64,000 nt of DNA. Source: Casuarius casuarius. Taxonomy: Eukaryota; Chordata; Aves; Casuariiformes; Casuariidae. The notes under the pieces were generated by a model. That model saw only the letters and a program-made list of their open reading frames with translations, did not search any database and was not told the DNA's origin. Position numbers and translations under genes: made by a program. Of this stretch, positions 25,503 to 39,900 are shown piece by piece (the first letter of the stretch is position 1; every line of letters begins with the position of its first letter). The stretch is from NCBI GenBank assembly GCA_003342895.1, contig PTFA01000194.1:613124-677123 (forward strand), in the 5' to 3' direction.

Positions 25503-27039
25503 CCTACGCTGACCTCTACATATTGATCCATAGATCCCATTATACCATGAGCAACCCACTAGAATAGAACCCATAACATTTATTTTATTCTTTAAAGGGA
25601 ATCTGTCTATTTAAACACAGGAAATAATCAAAATGCAAGTACTCAGAAACTCACTGAAACGAGTAAACGGATATCTTGCTTTCTGTTCAAATAAATATAA
25701 TTTGATAGCTTAACATTCCAAAAGTTTGTCAAGTCATCTGTTTTGTTTAATGCAACTCAAGGAAACACTGATTTCAGAGATTTAAAGGAACAAACACACA
25801 CAGATGGTTCTGAAGCCAAGCACATAGGTATGAACATGGCAATTGCGTATGAGCACCACTGGAGTTATGACTGATGTTATGAATCTTTTGGTTCAAAATT
25901 GCTTCGATATACGTGAAACCTATGCATTGTTTTGCATCGGTATTGTACAGCTCCGGAAGCACCACAAAACACAAACAGATCCACCATTTATACTTTCACT
26001 TACTTAAATTTCTCAGAGATTCCCAGAGCAGGATAGCAACAACAAAAGCAGCATATTTAAAGGGCTGTGTCAGCATCCAGCATGTAGGATAAGAGATGAC
26101 ACATCGAAAATTCCAACAAGAGTGAACACACTGAAAACAAGATTATGTTTCCAAATTATTATATTACTGTATAATAACTAAACTATGTTATGTATGGAAG
26201 ATCAGCAGAGAAAAAAGTGAACTGATTATAACAGAAAGAAAGAAATGCTATGTTTCAGAAAAAAAGACAAGTAAAGGAGTGTACAGGAGAGTATCTGACT
26301 GTAAGAGGAATTTATAGCCAGAAAGATGAGGTTGCAGCCTACACAAACAAAAAAGAAGTTTAAGAGCATATAATTTTTGTGTACTAGAAGTGAAATACAG
26401 CAGCCTGGACAGAGAACAGAGCTGGCTTCATTCCTGCAAACACCCCTGAATGCATCTAAATAGACACCGTCTTCCTAAACAGTATCCTGAATATCGGTTA
26501 ATGAGATTTCTGTGTTAGCTCTTGTAAACGAAATGAGCTTTTAATACAAACAAACACGAGGAGATGCAGACAGAGCGTAAGCAAGCAGGGGACAGGAAGA
26601 AAGAAGGTTGTGCCACGTGCCTCGCTGGATGGTTTTAATGTTCTGCCAGTACAGCAGCACACAGTCACATGAATTCAGTGCTGGTACAGTAGAGACAGCG
26701 GCAATGCCAACGTTAAACAGTTTAACCTTAAGCAGCTCAGCCTACCTCCACAGACCTTACCTCTTGGCCTGCCTTTTCCTATAGATATCCAAAGCATCTC
26801 CTGGGTTTGGGGCTCTGCATTGCCCTGTGCTATTCGTTCCAACGGACAGCGCTGACCACTGAGCTCTGATTCTTCTATCCCCGAACCTGGAGGCTCACGG
26901 TCCATTGCTTTTTTCCTTGTCCTTCACTGGAAAGAGTTGCAGGTAAATTCTCACCTGCTTTAGGTCTACTCTAGTTTAATAATCACTTCTTGGGGCGGAG
27001 AGAGACTGCGTTAAAAAAAAGGCACCACCTTTAACTTAC

Positions 27040-27234
27040 AATCTTTTCTGAACATAGTACATGAGTCCTATGTGGTTTTTCTCGCATTTTTTCAAGAATT
27101 TCCAGTATCAGCTTTTCATGTTTTTTACCATTATCCAATGACAGGTGGTCCGAGTCAATTTTCTTTTTTTCCCTTTTTAATTAAACAGCATTTCTGGAGG
27201 TAACAGTCTCAGTTTCAAGTTCTTTGTCATGTTT
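27040..27234 (-). pseudogene. Possible decayed coiled-coil coding remnant
   Basis: Read on the minus strand, one frame runs from 27234 to 27040 with a single TAA (27181-27183). Before the stop it reads KHDKELETETVTSRNAV. After it there are 47 codons rich in Lys and Glu, including SDHLSLDNGKKHEKLILEI and LEKMREKPHRTHV. It ends exactly at a good donor-like sequence, gtaagt. The charge pattern and leucine spacing look like a coiled coil. No acceptor with a pyrimidine tract precedes the second part, so a functioning exon is unlikely. A decayed exon or retrocopy, or a chance A-rich frame, would each fit. I do not recognise the family. Confidence 0.22.
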
Positions 27235-28356
27235 CTACCCTGCTGTAATTCAGTAATACCCAGTAGAGGCCTGAATTTAACTTTAGTGTGCTTTTAAGCA
27301 TTATTTAGCCTTTTCAGTTTCACAAGAATATTATATGACACATACTATAAGTACCATGCATTAAAACATACCACTCTGAAAACATTTCAGCTCACAAATA
27401 GTGATATACTGTCATTTTTAGAGGTTGTAAACCATAACCACTGCAACCACTTCTATGAACAAGATATTATACCTTCTGCAATACCACTTCTTCTGAAAAT
27501 AATAAATCAGAACCATTTATCATTTTTCATTTGAGGGCCATATCAAATTATGTGAGGGCTTCATAAACTACCTGTGCCACCCTTCATAGCACAGAGTGAA
27601 GCTTCCTTGGGGCACATCTGCATGCCTGAATTTTGCTTTTTGTCATGAGGCATATCTTTCTATTGGTAAAAAAGCTGTTTACAACATCCTCTGAAACTGT
27701 CTCTTCATTGGCATTTATCAACTCGTTGGAAATTTAGTTTTTCTTTTACTACGGCTGTACTTTCAGTTCTGCTTTTTCTTTATATCGTCCTAGGTTCTTG
27801 TTCTTCTACAAAAATAGTTCAGGTCTTCCGGTCATATTTTCCCCTCAATTTTAAGTCTCTTTCCTGCATTAAAGTTTGTTTAAATTAGAAGTTCTGTGTG
27901 TCCTCCAAAAATAGACATCTGAACGGGACCAATGTTGTTAACAAATAAATCAGATATTTCTCCCCCTTCTTAATGTCTTGTATAGGGTGGCAGAAATCAA
28001 AAATTAAAAGCCAGAAAGAGAGGAAAGAATTTGCAGGGAGATTAGAGCCTGTTACAGGCCTCTCATGATGCAGCCACAACGGCTCTATCTCACCAAAACA
28101 ACCTGCCAATACAAAATGCCTAGAAATGATACATTTTAAACCAAACTTCAAAGACACAACATGCACAGTACAAACTGAAATTCGCCTGTAACGTTTCCCC
28201 ACCGGGAAGAGGCAGAAAAATGGAAACATGTTCTAATTTTGTCATTCTTGCTTAAAGATAATAGATGTGACAGAAGAGCCCACTGACAAAAAGGGAGAAA
28301 CAAATCCACCCATGGTTATCTCATCCTCTTGCACACGGCCTCTCACTCTCTCACGT

Positions 28357-28401
28357 ATTTCTTCTGGAAATGCACACTGGAAATTTCTTCTGGAAATGCA
28401 C
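28357..28401 (+). repeat. 19-bp direct duplication, 26-bp period
   Basis: 'atttcttctggaaatgcac' occurs at 28357-28375 and again, identically, at 28383-28401, separated by 'actggaa'. The two copies are perfect, so the duplication is either recent or conserved. Confidence 0.9.
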
Positions 28402-31400
28402 GTTTTAGAAACATCATTTCTCTTTTCATTCTAGCAAGTTGCCATTATTTTAGCCCCCTAACTATGTTAGCTCTACTTAAAAGTTACAGCCTTCTACCCA
28501 AACATCTCTCTTCCCTCTCAAAGGCTTTTAAGAGACGGAAGGAAACACAATATAAAAGCAACGGAGCATATGTCTATACACCTCCACCATCAAAATAGAG
28601 AAACCATTGACCCAGAAATACCCTGAGCAGTGCGCGAGTCTCTAAAGATCACAATCAGCAGAATGCATCTTGGCTCTATACGAGGCATAAGCATCTTCTT
28701 TTCCCATCCTCCCTTTCTCTAAAAAAGCCTAATTGCAACCTCTCATGGCAGGTGATGATGATGTCTGGGATGAGAAGGCCAGAAGTAAAATCATGGTGCC
28801 CCAGAGTCTGTGGAAATAGGGGCAGTGATTTCAATGAAGCCAGAACTCCACCCCAAGAGAAAAAAAGCATTGGTTCAAATAAGGTTCAGAAATATCTTAG
28901 TGAAAAACATTTTAGAACAGCTGTAAAGTATGGACCCCAACTGAGCGCGGCTGAATATGGCTTTTTCCGTAAAACACAGCATTAGCAGGGGAAAAGGAAT
29001 AGCACAGCGAAATTCCGTAGCCAAAGTCATGGGGCTACTAGAAATAGTAATATTTTAGAAATACTCCTGCTTTCTCCTGTAGGTTGAACCTGTTGCACTC
29101 CTCCATTATTATGCAGTATGCGCTTCTTTTGCAGCACAACCTCAAGGCTCCTTTGAGGTGTTTTTCTCCATCTACTTGGACAATAATGATACTAGACTTG
29201 TAGTTTTTTAAAGACCTTATCACATTATATAAGCCCAAAAGTGATGCTTTGATTATTTTATAGCATATCATCATGAAACAGGCACTTTTAGCTGCTGTCA
29301 TACCACAGCCATCTTAAATTGTGGAGTTTCTTCTCCAAAATGCTGTCAAACAACAGATAAAATTGTTGTATCAGTGTAGCATTATGCATTTTCTCCAATT
29401 TTGATATGCAACCCCCCCCCAAAATGCTTTATATGCAGTCTTGTAATGGATTTAAAACATTCAAGAAAGCATGCTACTTTTAAAATGCTTATCTTAAAGA
29501 TGTTACAACTAGTTTAAAATCAAAAATAAATTGGCAAGCAATAACACAGCATTCCCTAAAATACAGTCATATTGCTAAAACTGCCATGTCAGCAAGGAAA
29601 AGGTCAAATAAAACCTAAAACTGTTGGCTTCTAGTTTAATTAAGCCACATAATAAAATCTTCAATCTTTAAGCATCTTGTGTAAATATACTGCCTAATAA
29701 AAATATATGCTTTAAAAGAAAAAAAGAAACAAATCAGTTCTTCCATGACAGCATGAGTCAAAGATTGATTCTGCAATGAGCAGAGAGAGAGAACACCAAT
29801 TTGTGACTTAAAGGAAGAAAATCCTAAAAAAAAAATAGGCAAAACACTAACTAACCATCAATATTTATAAACTTTTGCATACACAAAGCCTCACAGAATG
29901 TTGGCTCGGATGTCTATAAATAAATAAATTTAAAAAAAAAATCCTTTGTCCAAAGTCAGTAAGTTAATCACCATGTTGCATATACAAAATTCCAGCTGCC
30001 TTCATCCACAGACTGGAATAGCAATCCTAAGCCCGTGAGCCTTTCACACAGGAGCCCCTTTGATCCAGATACACAAGAAGCTCATGCCCAAATACACTCG
30101 CTGAATCTGCATGCTTCAATTCACAAAAGACAGAACAGCAGTTTTCATGTCAGACTTGCTAAGCAAGAGCCGCAGGATAACCCAGAAACAGTTCCACAGT
30201 TTGTTATTTTGTCCCAGTAACAATGGACATTTTTGACCAGTGAATTGCCATTTATTACATTGAATTTTAAAGTATTAATATAGCTCTTGTACTACTTCAC
30301 CAAATCCTAGTAACCTATGGCAAATCAACCCCAAAATGTTGGAAGAGATTTGGCAATTTCAGTTTTCAAGGCACACAAGCCTGTATGATTAATACTGTCA
30401 TCTCCTCTCAGTCTTTTGCAGACAAGTTACCTTTCTTGAACTCCTTTTTCTCACCTGAGGAAGATTCCTTCGTCCCACATCTCTCAAGACAACAGTCAAA
30501 GCTTAATAAACTTCCCAAGCTTTTCCTTTCTACTGATTCTCTGAAAAAAAGCCACGGCACAGCATTTCTTATCCCACTGCTGGCATCTAGTAGTCTTGCC
30601 ATCCACTGGACATCACAAACCATCCTATTAAACTGTGATATGCTCTGAGGGTTTCACAGCAAGCATCTAAGAAAGCCCTGCGTGTCTGCGGAGAGCACTT
30701 GTGCATTAGATTTGGAACAACATGCTGAGCTCAGCAAAAAGATTGCTAGACCTTGCAACCATATAAAAAAAGCTGTCGGGGTGAGAGAGGGAAAGCCATT
30801 CAAGTTTGATGAGAGAGGTAGGAGTGCTTAGGTATAAAGCATGCTGCTCTGATTGAAAATAATGAAAGGCTAAGGAGAAAGAGGCATTTTATTGTCTAAC
30901 TATATTCCAAACTATGCCTTTATTGATGGAGCACAGAAGGCAGAGCAAAACTGGATGAACCGAGGGGATACTAAGAAATCAGCTGCTGCAGGAGGAAAAA
31001 CAACAGACAGAATGGATGGCAAATCTTGAAGAGAAAGGGGCAGCAGCAGGGGCTTCCATACCAAAAAAATGAAAGGGCCCGAACAATAACAGGATACCTC
31101 TGGGATATCAAAGGTCTAAAACTAACAGTGGCATTATGTCTGCAAGAGCAATGCATATTACTTAAGCTGCTTATATTGTTAGGTGTGAAAGTCAGCTACT
31201 TACATGCATTTAATGTCCAGTGACGTTAACAAGGCCAAACAATACTGTAATTTAAAACTGACAGTTTGCTTTTACTGACTTCTAATAAGACATCATCCGA
31301 AGGGCTCAATGAAGGACTGACAGCCAAAAGGATTATTTCTTGACATAGGGATAACTAGCTAAACAAATGCAATTAGGAGTGGAGGGAAAGGGTTAAAAAA

Positions 31401-34400
31401 AATCACTTTTGTGCTAATCAGAAAAAAAAAAAAATCTTCCTTCAGTTCAGGCTTAAAGGTTCTCACTTCTTCCATAACAGAATACAGATGATTCACAGCT
31501 GTTTGGCATCTGCTGCACTTCTACCTAGTGAACTCGTTCTCTTTTTGTCATTAGATTTCCCCAAACACATTAGCTGTACTACGAGCATCCAGTTCACTGG
31601 AGTACCAGCATCCTACGTGATACTGCGTGTTCTTCATGTGCTTCTGCAGTGCAAGTCCAGAACTAGAAACCTACAGGCATGGTAAAACAGTATCTGCTTA
31701 CCAATGCCCAGGAAAATACATTTTTGTTTAATATCACTAGCTCATTTGTAAAAAGAAAATCCTAAGATCATTGCCTTTTGATTCAAAGTAAGATTTTATT
31801 ACCTACGTCTTTAGTAACTAAAAAAATTACATGGAATTAGAAAGACTGCAAAGTGCCAGTACTTCTGATTTACGATCTGAGAAGCCTCATGTTTACTGCA
31901 CGATTCGGAAAATGTATCTGTTACTTAGCTGCAGTATTTTGCAAATGCACGATGAGCCAAGCTTTTGGTTATTTTGTTTTGAACTGCAGAAGCTTTTGAC
32001 CATATGAAACCAATTTTATGTATGCCACTAATTCAAAATTAAAAAAAAAAAGTTTATGTATTACTTTTGGCATCAAATTATTATATAGTATTGCACGGAT
32101 AAAATATCTCACTTGAAACAGCTGTGCAAAGTACTCAAGCTAACTTGCTTTTTTCCCTCCCTGATAAACCGCTAGTCTGCTTGGAAATTCCTATTTTTTC
32201 TACATCTCAGTTTGGTAGGCTTATTTGGTAATCGTTTATCCTTCACAGGCATATCCTCTTATTTTCTAGCAGCTGTGGACATATGAATCTCCATAAAAAT
32301 CTACACATATCCACTTAAAGTACTGGATTTGGAAGATTCAAATCTGCTAAAGCAGGAAGAGGAAGGAGGACAGTGCAGGTACCAGTTCTTGAGATAAATT
32401 ACAAAAATAAAGTATAGAAGTGGCATTTACTTATTTTCTCTTTTAAGAGGAAAAAAACTGCGTTCAATTTTTTAGATAATATGAGCACATCTGTCAAGAC
32501 CGTATTTGAAATTAATATGTACTAGCCCCGTAATAGTGCCCCAAAGCATTATTAAGAGCAAACATTTTTGACAACCGCAATGTTTTAAAATGAATAAAGA
32601 ACAAGGAATGTAAACTTCTGGTCAAAGGAAACCCAAGGATAAAACAGTTCATGTTACATTTAAGTAAGCAGACTACAACGAGATGGTACAAGCTCTGTGC
32701 ACAAAGGATATATCTGGACATACCATATACCTACAACCCAGAGCTCTCATCATTTCTAGATTCCTGACAATTAGAAGCCCTGAAATAAAAGTAGATATTT
32801 AATGTCATATAGTAGAAATACGCATTTGTCCAATATAGCTGGTTAAGGCAATTCCAGGATGTATTCATGGTTATGGTTAAAGGCCCCATGCCCTTGCTTT
32901 TGGCAGCAGCGGAAGAACATCTCTAAGCAGTGTAATGCTTTCCCCTCACCAAAACCTTCTACACAAAGATTAATGAGGTAGTTCCTGCCTTTTACAGCTA
33001 TAGCAAGACAAAATAACGTCTATGTATTTTTGGTTATGTTTTCAGACTTTTCTGTACAACTCTTTTTTAAAAACTCAGATTCTGATAAAATCATATTGCC
33101 TAAGTTCTTACCTGCAACACGGTCTTGTCAATATTCTGACTTTTTCAGATGATAACAGAGTTTATTGAAGGACCAGTGGCATAACTCCTTGATGAAAGAA
33201 TCTCAAATTCAGACAGGCAGAGTGAAAATAAGTTGTAAAAGACAAATACGGAAACTGTGCCTGAATAAGAGTCTATTCTTGCAGTAGGTAGATAAGCTAT
33301 TTTTCTTTCTCAGACACTCGCATATAACAACGCATAGTCAGTGAAGCAGTCTTTGAATTTGCACATATGCAGTGTACAAACATCTTTTTGCCTTGAAAAA
33401 AGGTTTGGCTGAAGTTATAAAAGGCTATGTAGAAGCCAAAAACTATTCTTTTTATTATCACTATAAACAGACAGTAAAATATTACTAAGAAACATTTGGT
33501 TTGCCGATGTTGGTGACAGGTAAAATTTTTACAATCATCCATGTCCCTAGTAAAAAATTAAACAAACATCTCAAACAAATACTGAATGGAAATTCAAACA
33601 ACTTTTAGAATACATGAAACACTAGCAGAAATACATAATGGTTTTAGAAAGATTATTTCCTCATAAAATTTATTATATGTGTTTTTAGAACTCCTTGGTA
33701 AAGGGTAAAAACTGAGAACATATTGCACTTCAGGCTATTCATCACAAATTCTACAAACAACAATAAAAAGTCCCAGTGTCAAAGACTGAGAATCGGTCTG
33801 CCTCCTGCCAAACAAAATGACAATTTAGCTTGTATATACACTTTTAACTTTGGAAAGTTTCTAACTTGACCAGTAAATTTGCAACCTTGAGTCGATATTT
33901 AAAAAAAAAAAAAAGCCACATAGAAAACCAAATTCTCTCCCTCTTCCTAAAAACTTTAAACCTAATCACTTAAACCAATAACCAACTGTCCCAGCATCTT
34001 AGCAGTCCTATTGTTTAATTTCTAGAAAGTGTGACAACCACTACCATTATACACAAACATTTACTTTTAGAATCTTTATGTTAAGACTTTTGGGCTGGCA
34101 CAAATAATGCCAAGTAACTATAAAACATTTCGTCTCCATTCAGGACTTTTAATGCACGGAAAGGCATAATCTGTATTATGAAATATAAGCATCAATATTG
34201 CAACTTAGTTTACTAACTATAACAGATTCTGAGACACCGGAAAAAAATATGGTATTTAATCTACTAACCTGAGAATCCAAATTGCGAGAATGTAATTCAA
34301 AGAAAGCTGACTGTAGCTAAATGAGGACACTAAAAATTATGTGTTAAATAGAAGTTAAAAAATTACTAAGAATTACAAAAATTCTGTAGCCTAGATTAAA

Positions 34401-34401
34401 G

Positions 34402-34425
34402 AAAAAAAAAAAGAAAAAAAAAAAA
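34402..34425. repeat. A-rich tract
   Basis: Eleven A, one G, twelve A. A homopolymer with one interruption. Confidence 0.8.
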
Positions 34426-36999
34426 GGAAAATCTTAGGCCCTATTTTGAACTCTCTATTGGTTTGCTTTCTTGACCTAGCAGAAAAGCAAAAAACCAACC
34501 CTCTCTACCTCCCCTGTATAGACTTCCTAACACCATTTGCCCTTCAAGTTAATATTGTTTGTCAGTATAATATTCTAAATGGGATAATTTAGAAATTCAT
34601 CTAGACTAAGTAGATGGTATTGTAGCCTCATAGCATGCTATATTAAAAAGTTAAAGCTACCACTCTCAACAAACATGGACTTTGTAGGCAAATACCATGG
34701 CTAAATATTGCCTTCATTTTCTTATTCACTGCAGCTTTTATCCTTCTTTCAGATATTACATCATATGATTTGGCCTAATATATAATATGGAACAACAGAT
34801 AGTTTTAAGTTAATTTACAGGTAAATACCTCTATGTAACATATTCTAATCATGTAGTCTGGCACAAACATCTCTGTATCTATAAGGTGGAGTTAGAGAAA
34901 ACTGTTATTACTCATACATATCCTTGTAAAGATAAGACAGTTAAGAACATTATTATCTTAGTATAGATCAGCAAGGTTCTTGCTCATTGGTATGTGACCC
35001 AGCTGCAGCCACATGGCTGTGCAGTCCTTCCATTCACAGAGCAGTTGCACTGGCCTCTTTTATAGTAAAAAATTATATATAGTAACATTGTTTATGCTTT
35101 ATTCCTAATCTATTAGCCCTGTTACAACAAGGGTAGCTTGCCATTAAGACTCAAACCATGCTATCTTTTTCACTAGAAAGAAAATGGAATTGTGTTCTAT
35201 GTCTAGAACAGAGGTGCTTGCATCTGGCGTCCCACTATAAAAGAAGACTTTGTACGTCACCTATCTTTAATACGGAACTTGAAACTAAAGCACAAGGGAA
35301 AACATGCTTGCTACTGAGGCACGTAATTTCTTCCTTCCTCTTTATTTTAAAATTAATCATGTTACCTAGCTGATGAAAAAAAGCCCAAGCAACCCAGGGT
35401 TTATGCGTCACACAGAATATGGCAGATCTTTATCACATGCATTCTTTTCTCTCTAAACACCATAATGCATGTCAGTAGGACACAAAATACATTATTTCTT
35501 TTGATTATGAATAATGAAAAACCCCTATTTATTACAAATGTTGTTTCAGCTATTTAAGAAATATTTTTATATTTTGCATTTGTCATTTTATCAATGCTCT
35601 AATTTGTGCTCAGTAGCATCCTCTATTGTACAAACCTGCAAGGTGACTGATCCAGTGGTTAGAAATTGATGTGCATGGCAAGGACTTTATTACAAGAGTT
35701 GAGAAAAAAAAATTTAAATAATTAAAAAACTAATTTAAAATATAGTAGGACACCAGAAAATTGTTTTGGTTTCCAGCTATAGAAACCATCTTTCCGAGCC
35801 TGAATACCCACTGGGTCCACAAGTGCCCTTTGCTTTCCATCCACTAAGCTATATTTTTCCTCATCCTCCTCTTCCCATGGTCTCCATCACTACCTATACT
35901 TGTTAAACTTGAAAATCAAACTGATTTATTTGCACAAGAAATTTTGTTAACTTTTCCCACTGATACCTCCTTATTTATACAGCTCTACCAAAAGAGGCAG
36001 AATTGGGAAGTCATTAGACATACTATCATCATCACTCCTTCAAAAACCCCATACTGTTTGAGAAAAAAAAATGAGATAGTTAAAATTCTTTTAATTACTG
36101 GAAAATGCTCATTTATGCCAAGGAGCACTGCAAACAGAGGAGATGCACCAGAGTACCTGAAACCAGGAGAATTTTTAAAGAAAACTGCTCTGAATGCAGA
36201 ATGATATCAAATTATCATTTTTAATTTGCAGGAAATCATATCATTTGTTGCATAAAAATACATTAAATTTTTTTTGGAGGGGAGGATTGTGCTTTAAATA
36301 CGGTTTAAGTTAAAATCTGAGATGACACAGTGGCAACTAATACAGTAAATGAAAAGGTCAGCTCTTCCACACTTTCTAGAAGAACATGACAAACATTGCA
36401 CAAAGAAACATCAAATGCATAAAACGTAAATTTTTAACTCCCAATTTGGTGTCAATAGACACAGTCCTTATAAAATGGAATACTGAACCATTCAGCGCCA
36501 TTATTTTTCAGCCAACAAACAGAACCAAGGCTTCACAAAAGTGACTTTGTATAATGTGACTGGGCTATAGCCCACAAAACCGGCTATCGCTGACGCCCAG
36601 CGTGCTGACAGGAAATAGTTGTTGCCTTGAGCCTTGATCTGCCCACGTGAAGCGGAGCTTGCTGGCCGACCACAGACCGGCCTCTGTTCTCCTTGTAATT
36701 ATCAACATCTGCTCTGCAGATCTATGAATAATTTTATGACACACACACACAAAAAATCTCTCTCCTACTGACTCCAAAGCTTTTTTTAAAAAAAACATAT
36801 GTGTAATCTGACACTGACATTAAGAGAGAGCCTGTTTTGTTCACAGGTTGAGATTTACATTCTTCTGAAAGATGCCGTTAAAATGGAATTCAGGTTGGAA
36901 AAGCCATGTTGTTGGCTGCTAGCATTTAAAATCAGGTGGCTGGAAAAATGTTGGCAGCTGAGAACATACATCATTTTCAAACACTAAGTACAAAGGAGG

Positions 37000-39900
37000 A
37001 ACAGTCCGCCGCGGTGGGCTCCAGAGTAGGTGAGATGTAGCTGTGGTTCCTCCAATTGCCTGACTGATTCATGCCAGCTACAACAAAGTTCACCTCAAAC
37101 ATCTTACTCCTGGAGGGTGAGGATGCAGAAATACCAACATTCAATATTACTTGAGTTTCAGTTAAAGAAAAAAGTACATTTGAAGACAGCCTGCCAGGAC
37201 TGCCACCTGAAAACTCAACCTTTCCTTCTGTTTCCAAGCAAGCCATCACGTGCTCTAAGAACAGCAAATGTTTGACTCTCATGGTTTCTATTGCATAAAA
37301 GAGCGGCATTAGGAAAGATGTGGATAAAGCTACGGGCACTCAGCTGCATTACAATTTTAGATTCTCACCATGCCTAAATAAAAAGGAAGAGAAGTGTAGA
37401 AAAACGGAGATGCGCAGACGTATCGCCATTTGGCTGTCCAGCACATTCACTGGTAGTGCTGCTCTTCATGATTAGTAGAAGCAAAAGAGCAGAAACAGAA
37501 ATAATTAAAGAATAAATCACAGGGGGAGGGAGTGCTCGCTGGTATAATTCTCTGACACAGGTTTCCAGGACTGGAACATAACGTGACATGGCTCACTGAA
37601 GAGCAAGGGAAGGCTTGAAAGTAAATATGGCCCTTTTAGTGTTTTGCTGAAGCGTGCACCATATTCAGGTCTATTGTAATGACCTTTTTACCAGCTTTTC
37701 TTGTTTCTATTATAATAAGCTAAAAATTTCCCGCTGTGATTTCCCAGATGTAAATGCAGCTACAGTAAGACTGTTTCTTGCTAGCTTGGGTTCAATATTA
37801 CTTTTCTGGCCTGGCAGCGTTCTAAATAAAGTGTGTCAAAGTGTACGGGTACATTTTAGTTCAGCAGAGATCCGTCTTCCGTATGGAGAAACTTGTACTC
37901 TGGTTTCTCTCTAAAATGCTAAGTCCTGTTTAAATGTAATTGCCAANCCAATAATCTATTTACTTCATTTTCCAGAGACTCCGACCTAAGGAACTGCAAT
38001 AGATAGAGAAATTTCTGGATACAGTACTGTTTTCTCCTGAATATGGAGATGATTATTAAATTTGCAACTTCACTCATGGGTGGTTACATTTAAGAGTTCT
38101 TTATCAGAAGCTGCTAAGCAATTTGCTCCTTGCAAAATGAATGGGCAATTAAGCATGTGGTGAACTTGTGGCTCTTTCGTGAGGCATGAGGGAAAGACAC
38201 AATCCTTTGAAGGAAGAGACGAAACCAAGAACGAACGAGGAAAGTGAAAGCTGTTGAATGTTGTCACAGCCGTAACAACCAATTCCAAAACTCTGCAGTG
38301 GAAAACAATGAAGTGTCAGAAAACAAACAGTATGAAACTTGGCCAAACAGTCCCAAAATCCCCCAAAATTACATAGTCAAACAGATGATGAATGAAAGAG
38401 TCCGGCATGTAAACTCAAAGTAAATTTCAATTAGGGTGTAAAAAAGTTAGTTTTTAAATTAACTAGGATATTTCCCACTGTTCATCTAGTAAACGAAGGT
38501 GTGAAAACAATGGGTATCACTATTACATAATATTAAGCACAAACTTGGACCCCATTTCACTAGCTATTATTAACACACAGAATAGAGAGATGGCTTTTGC
38601 ACTAGAGAATTTATAATTTTGCTCCAAATGTGCTTAAAAGGGATAGGAAATGACAGGAGAAGGGAATAAAGAACAGGGACAGGAGCTAAAGCAAAAGTTG
38701 GAACAGAAGGGCACCACACAAACCCACAGCAGACTGCACTAAATGGCTGTGGAAGGAGGTTTTGTGTAACAGTATATTCAGATTTTTAAAAAAGTGCATT
38801 TTAATAGTCGACATGCTCTGCTTGGAATTTGAATTCCCACCGGTCATCTACTTTGTCTTGGTATCTTCTCGCAAATTAAAAAATAGCTCAGATATGGACA
38901 GTGCAAAGGAGACCAAAAAAAAGTCTAATTTTCACTATTTCACTCAGGTCATAGGTATATAAGATGTAGCTTATATAAGATGTCGCTGTTGATACAAATC
39001 GCTTTTATAAAAGTGAACCCACATAAGGGCTTTTATTAGTATAATTATTCTAATATCAAATCCCCAATTGGATAGATATACCAATACAATTTTTGCAAGC
39101 TTACAAACAGAACAGGCTAGATTATAGACAGCACACTTACTGTCTTCAATGGCAGAATAAAACCTCCAAAGTGACACAAATTTAAAAAAAATTTAAGTAA
39201 AATTTTAACCATTACTTGAACAGCAAGGACTTGTCTTAATCTGACTTTAGCAATTTATAAAATAATCATAATCTCAGCCTTAATATGTTCATTACTATAT
39301 ATATATATGTTTCAGTATGACATTATTACAGGTATGCAAAGACCTATGCAAATTAAATAGAGTACCCATGGCACGCTGAGAAATTATAGCCCTAGGAATA
39401 ATAATTCTTTGTATTGTATAAACTTTCTGATCACTTATCCTTTATTTTGACAGGTATACTTAATATCTTCTCCAGTAAGGTTCAAGAGCATAAAGGCATG
39501 TGAATTCATGCAAAATACTTCAGATTTGTCTAATAAACATATCTGGTAACATTTTGCTTTTTCAAGTTTGGTAACTCTGGAAATAATTGCAATTTGTAGC
39601 AACTACTAAGATGTGGTACTTTGCTTACCAACATCAGAATTTGCCATTTCAATAAGGCATTATGTTTTTAAAATGAAGGCTATAAGACTGCCAGGCTTAC
39701 ATTTCTCCTCTGCTTCCTTTTTCTGTGCTATGGAAGCAGTCACTGCAAGTGATGCAAAAGGTTAAATCCACCCACATCATAGAAACCAACTCATCCAAAG
39801 AGGTGGCAAAGGACCAACAGTTACACTAGAAGCCAGATGCAAGATCATTTCCTTCCTTGTTATACGCCCCATGCATTGCAACCGCTCAGATTTCCGTTCG

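Larger units (their letters stand above)
23589..27039. other. AT-rich unique non-coding sequence
   Basis: No gene is supportable. It contains a CA run (25059-25073), a TG run (25491-25502) and a weak MIR-like core at about 25092-25140. Small open frames (for example 23958-24167 and 26675-26905) lack motifs and splice context. Confidence 0.6.
27235..36999. other. AT-rich unique non-coding sequence
   Basis: No gene is supportable. Simple sequences include a nine-C run (29412-29420), A runs at 31422-31434, 33901-33914 and 34402-34425, and a 19-bp tandem duplication (28357-28401). Open frames in this interval do not combine a good acceptor, a good donor and a protein-like frame. It is probably intron or intergenic DNA. 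Confidence 0.6.

Noticed and set aside
36977..37339. 120-codon minus-strand frame with a protein-like C-terminus (NWRNHSYISPTLEP)
   Set aside because: No domain is recognisable. The good acceptor-like tract just upstream (near 37371) leads into stops in all three frames, so no exon can be built.
37374..37589. 71-codon minus-strand frame with a hydrophobic segment (VIYSLIISVSALLLLLIM)
   Set aside because: AT-rich DNA often encodes hydrophobic runs by chance. There is no signal, neighbour or splice context to support a membrane protein.
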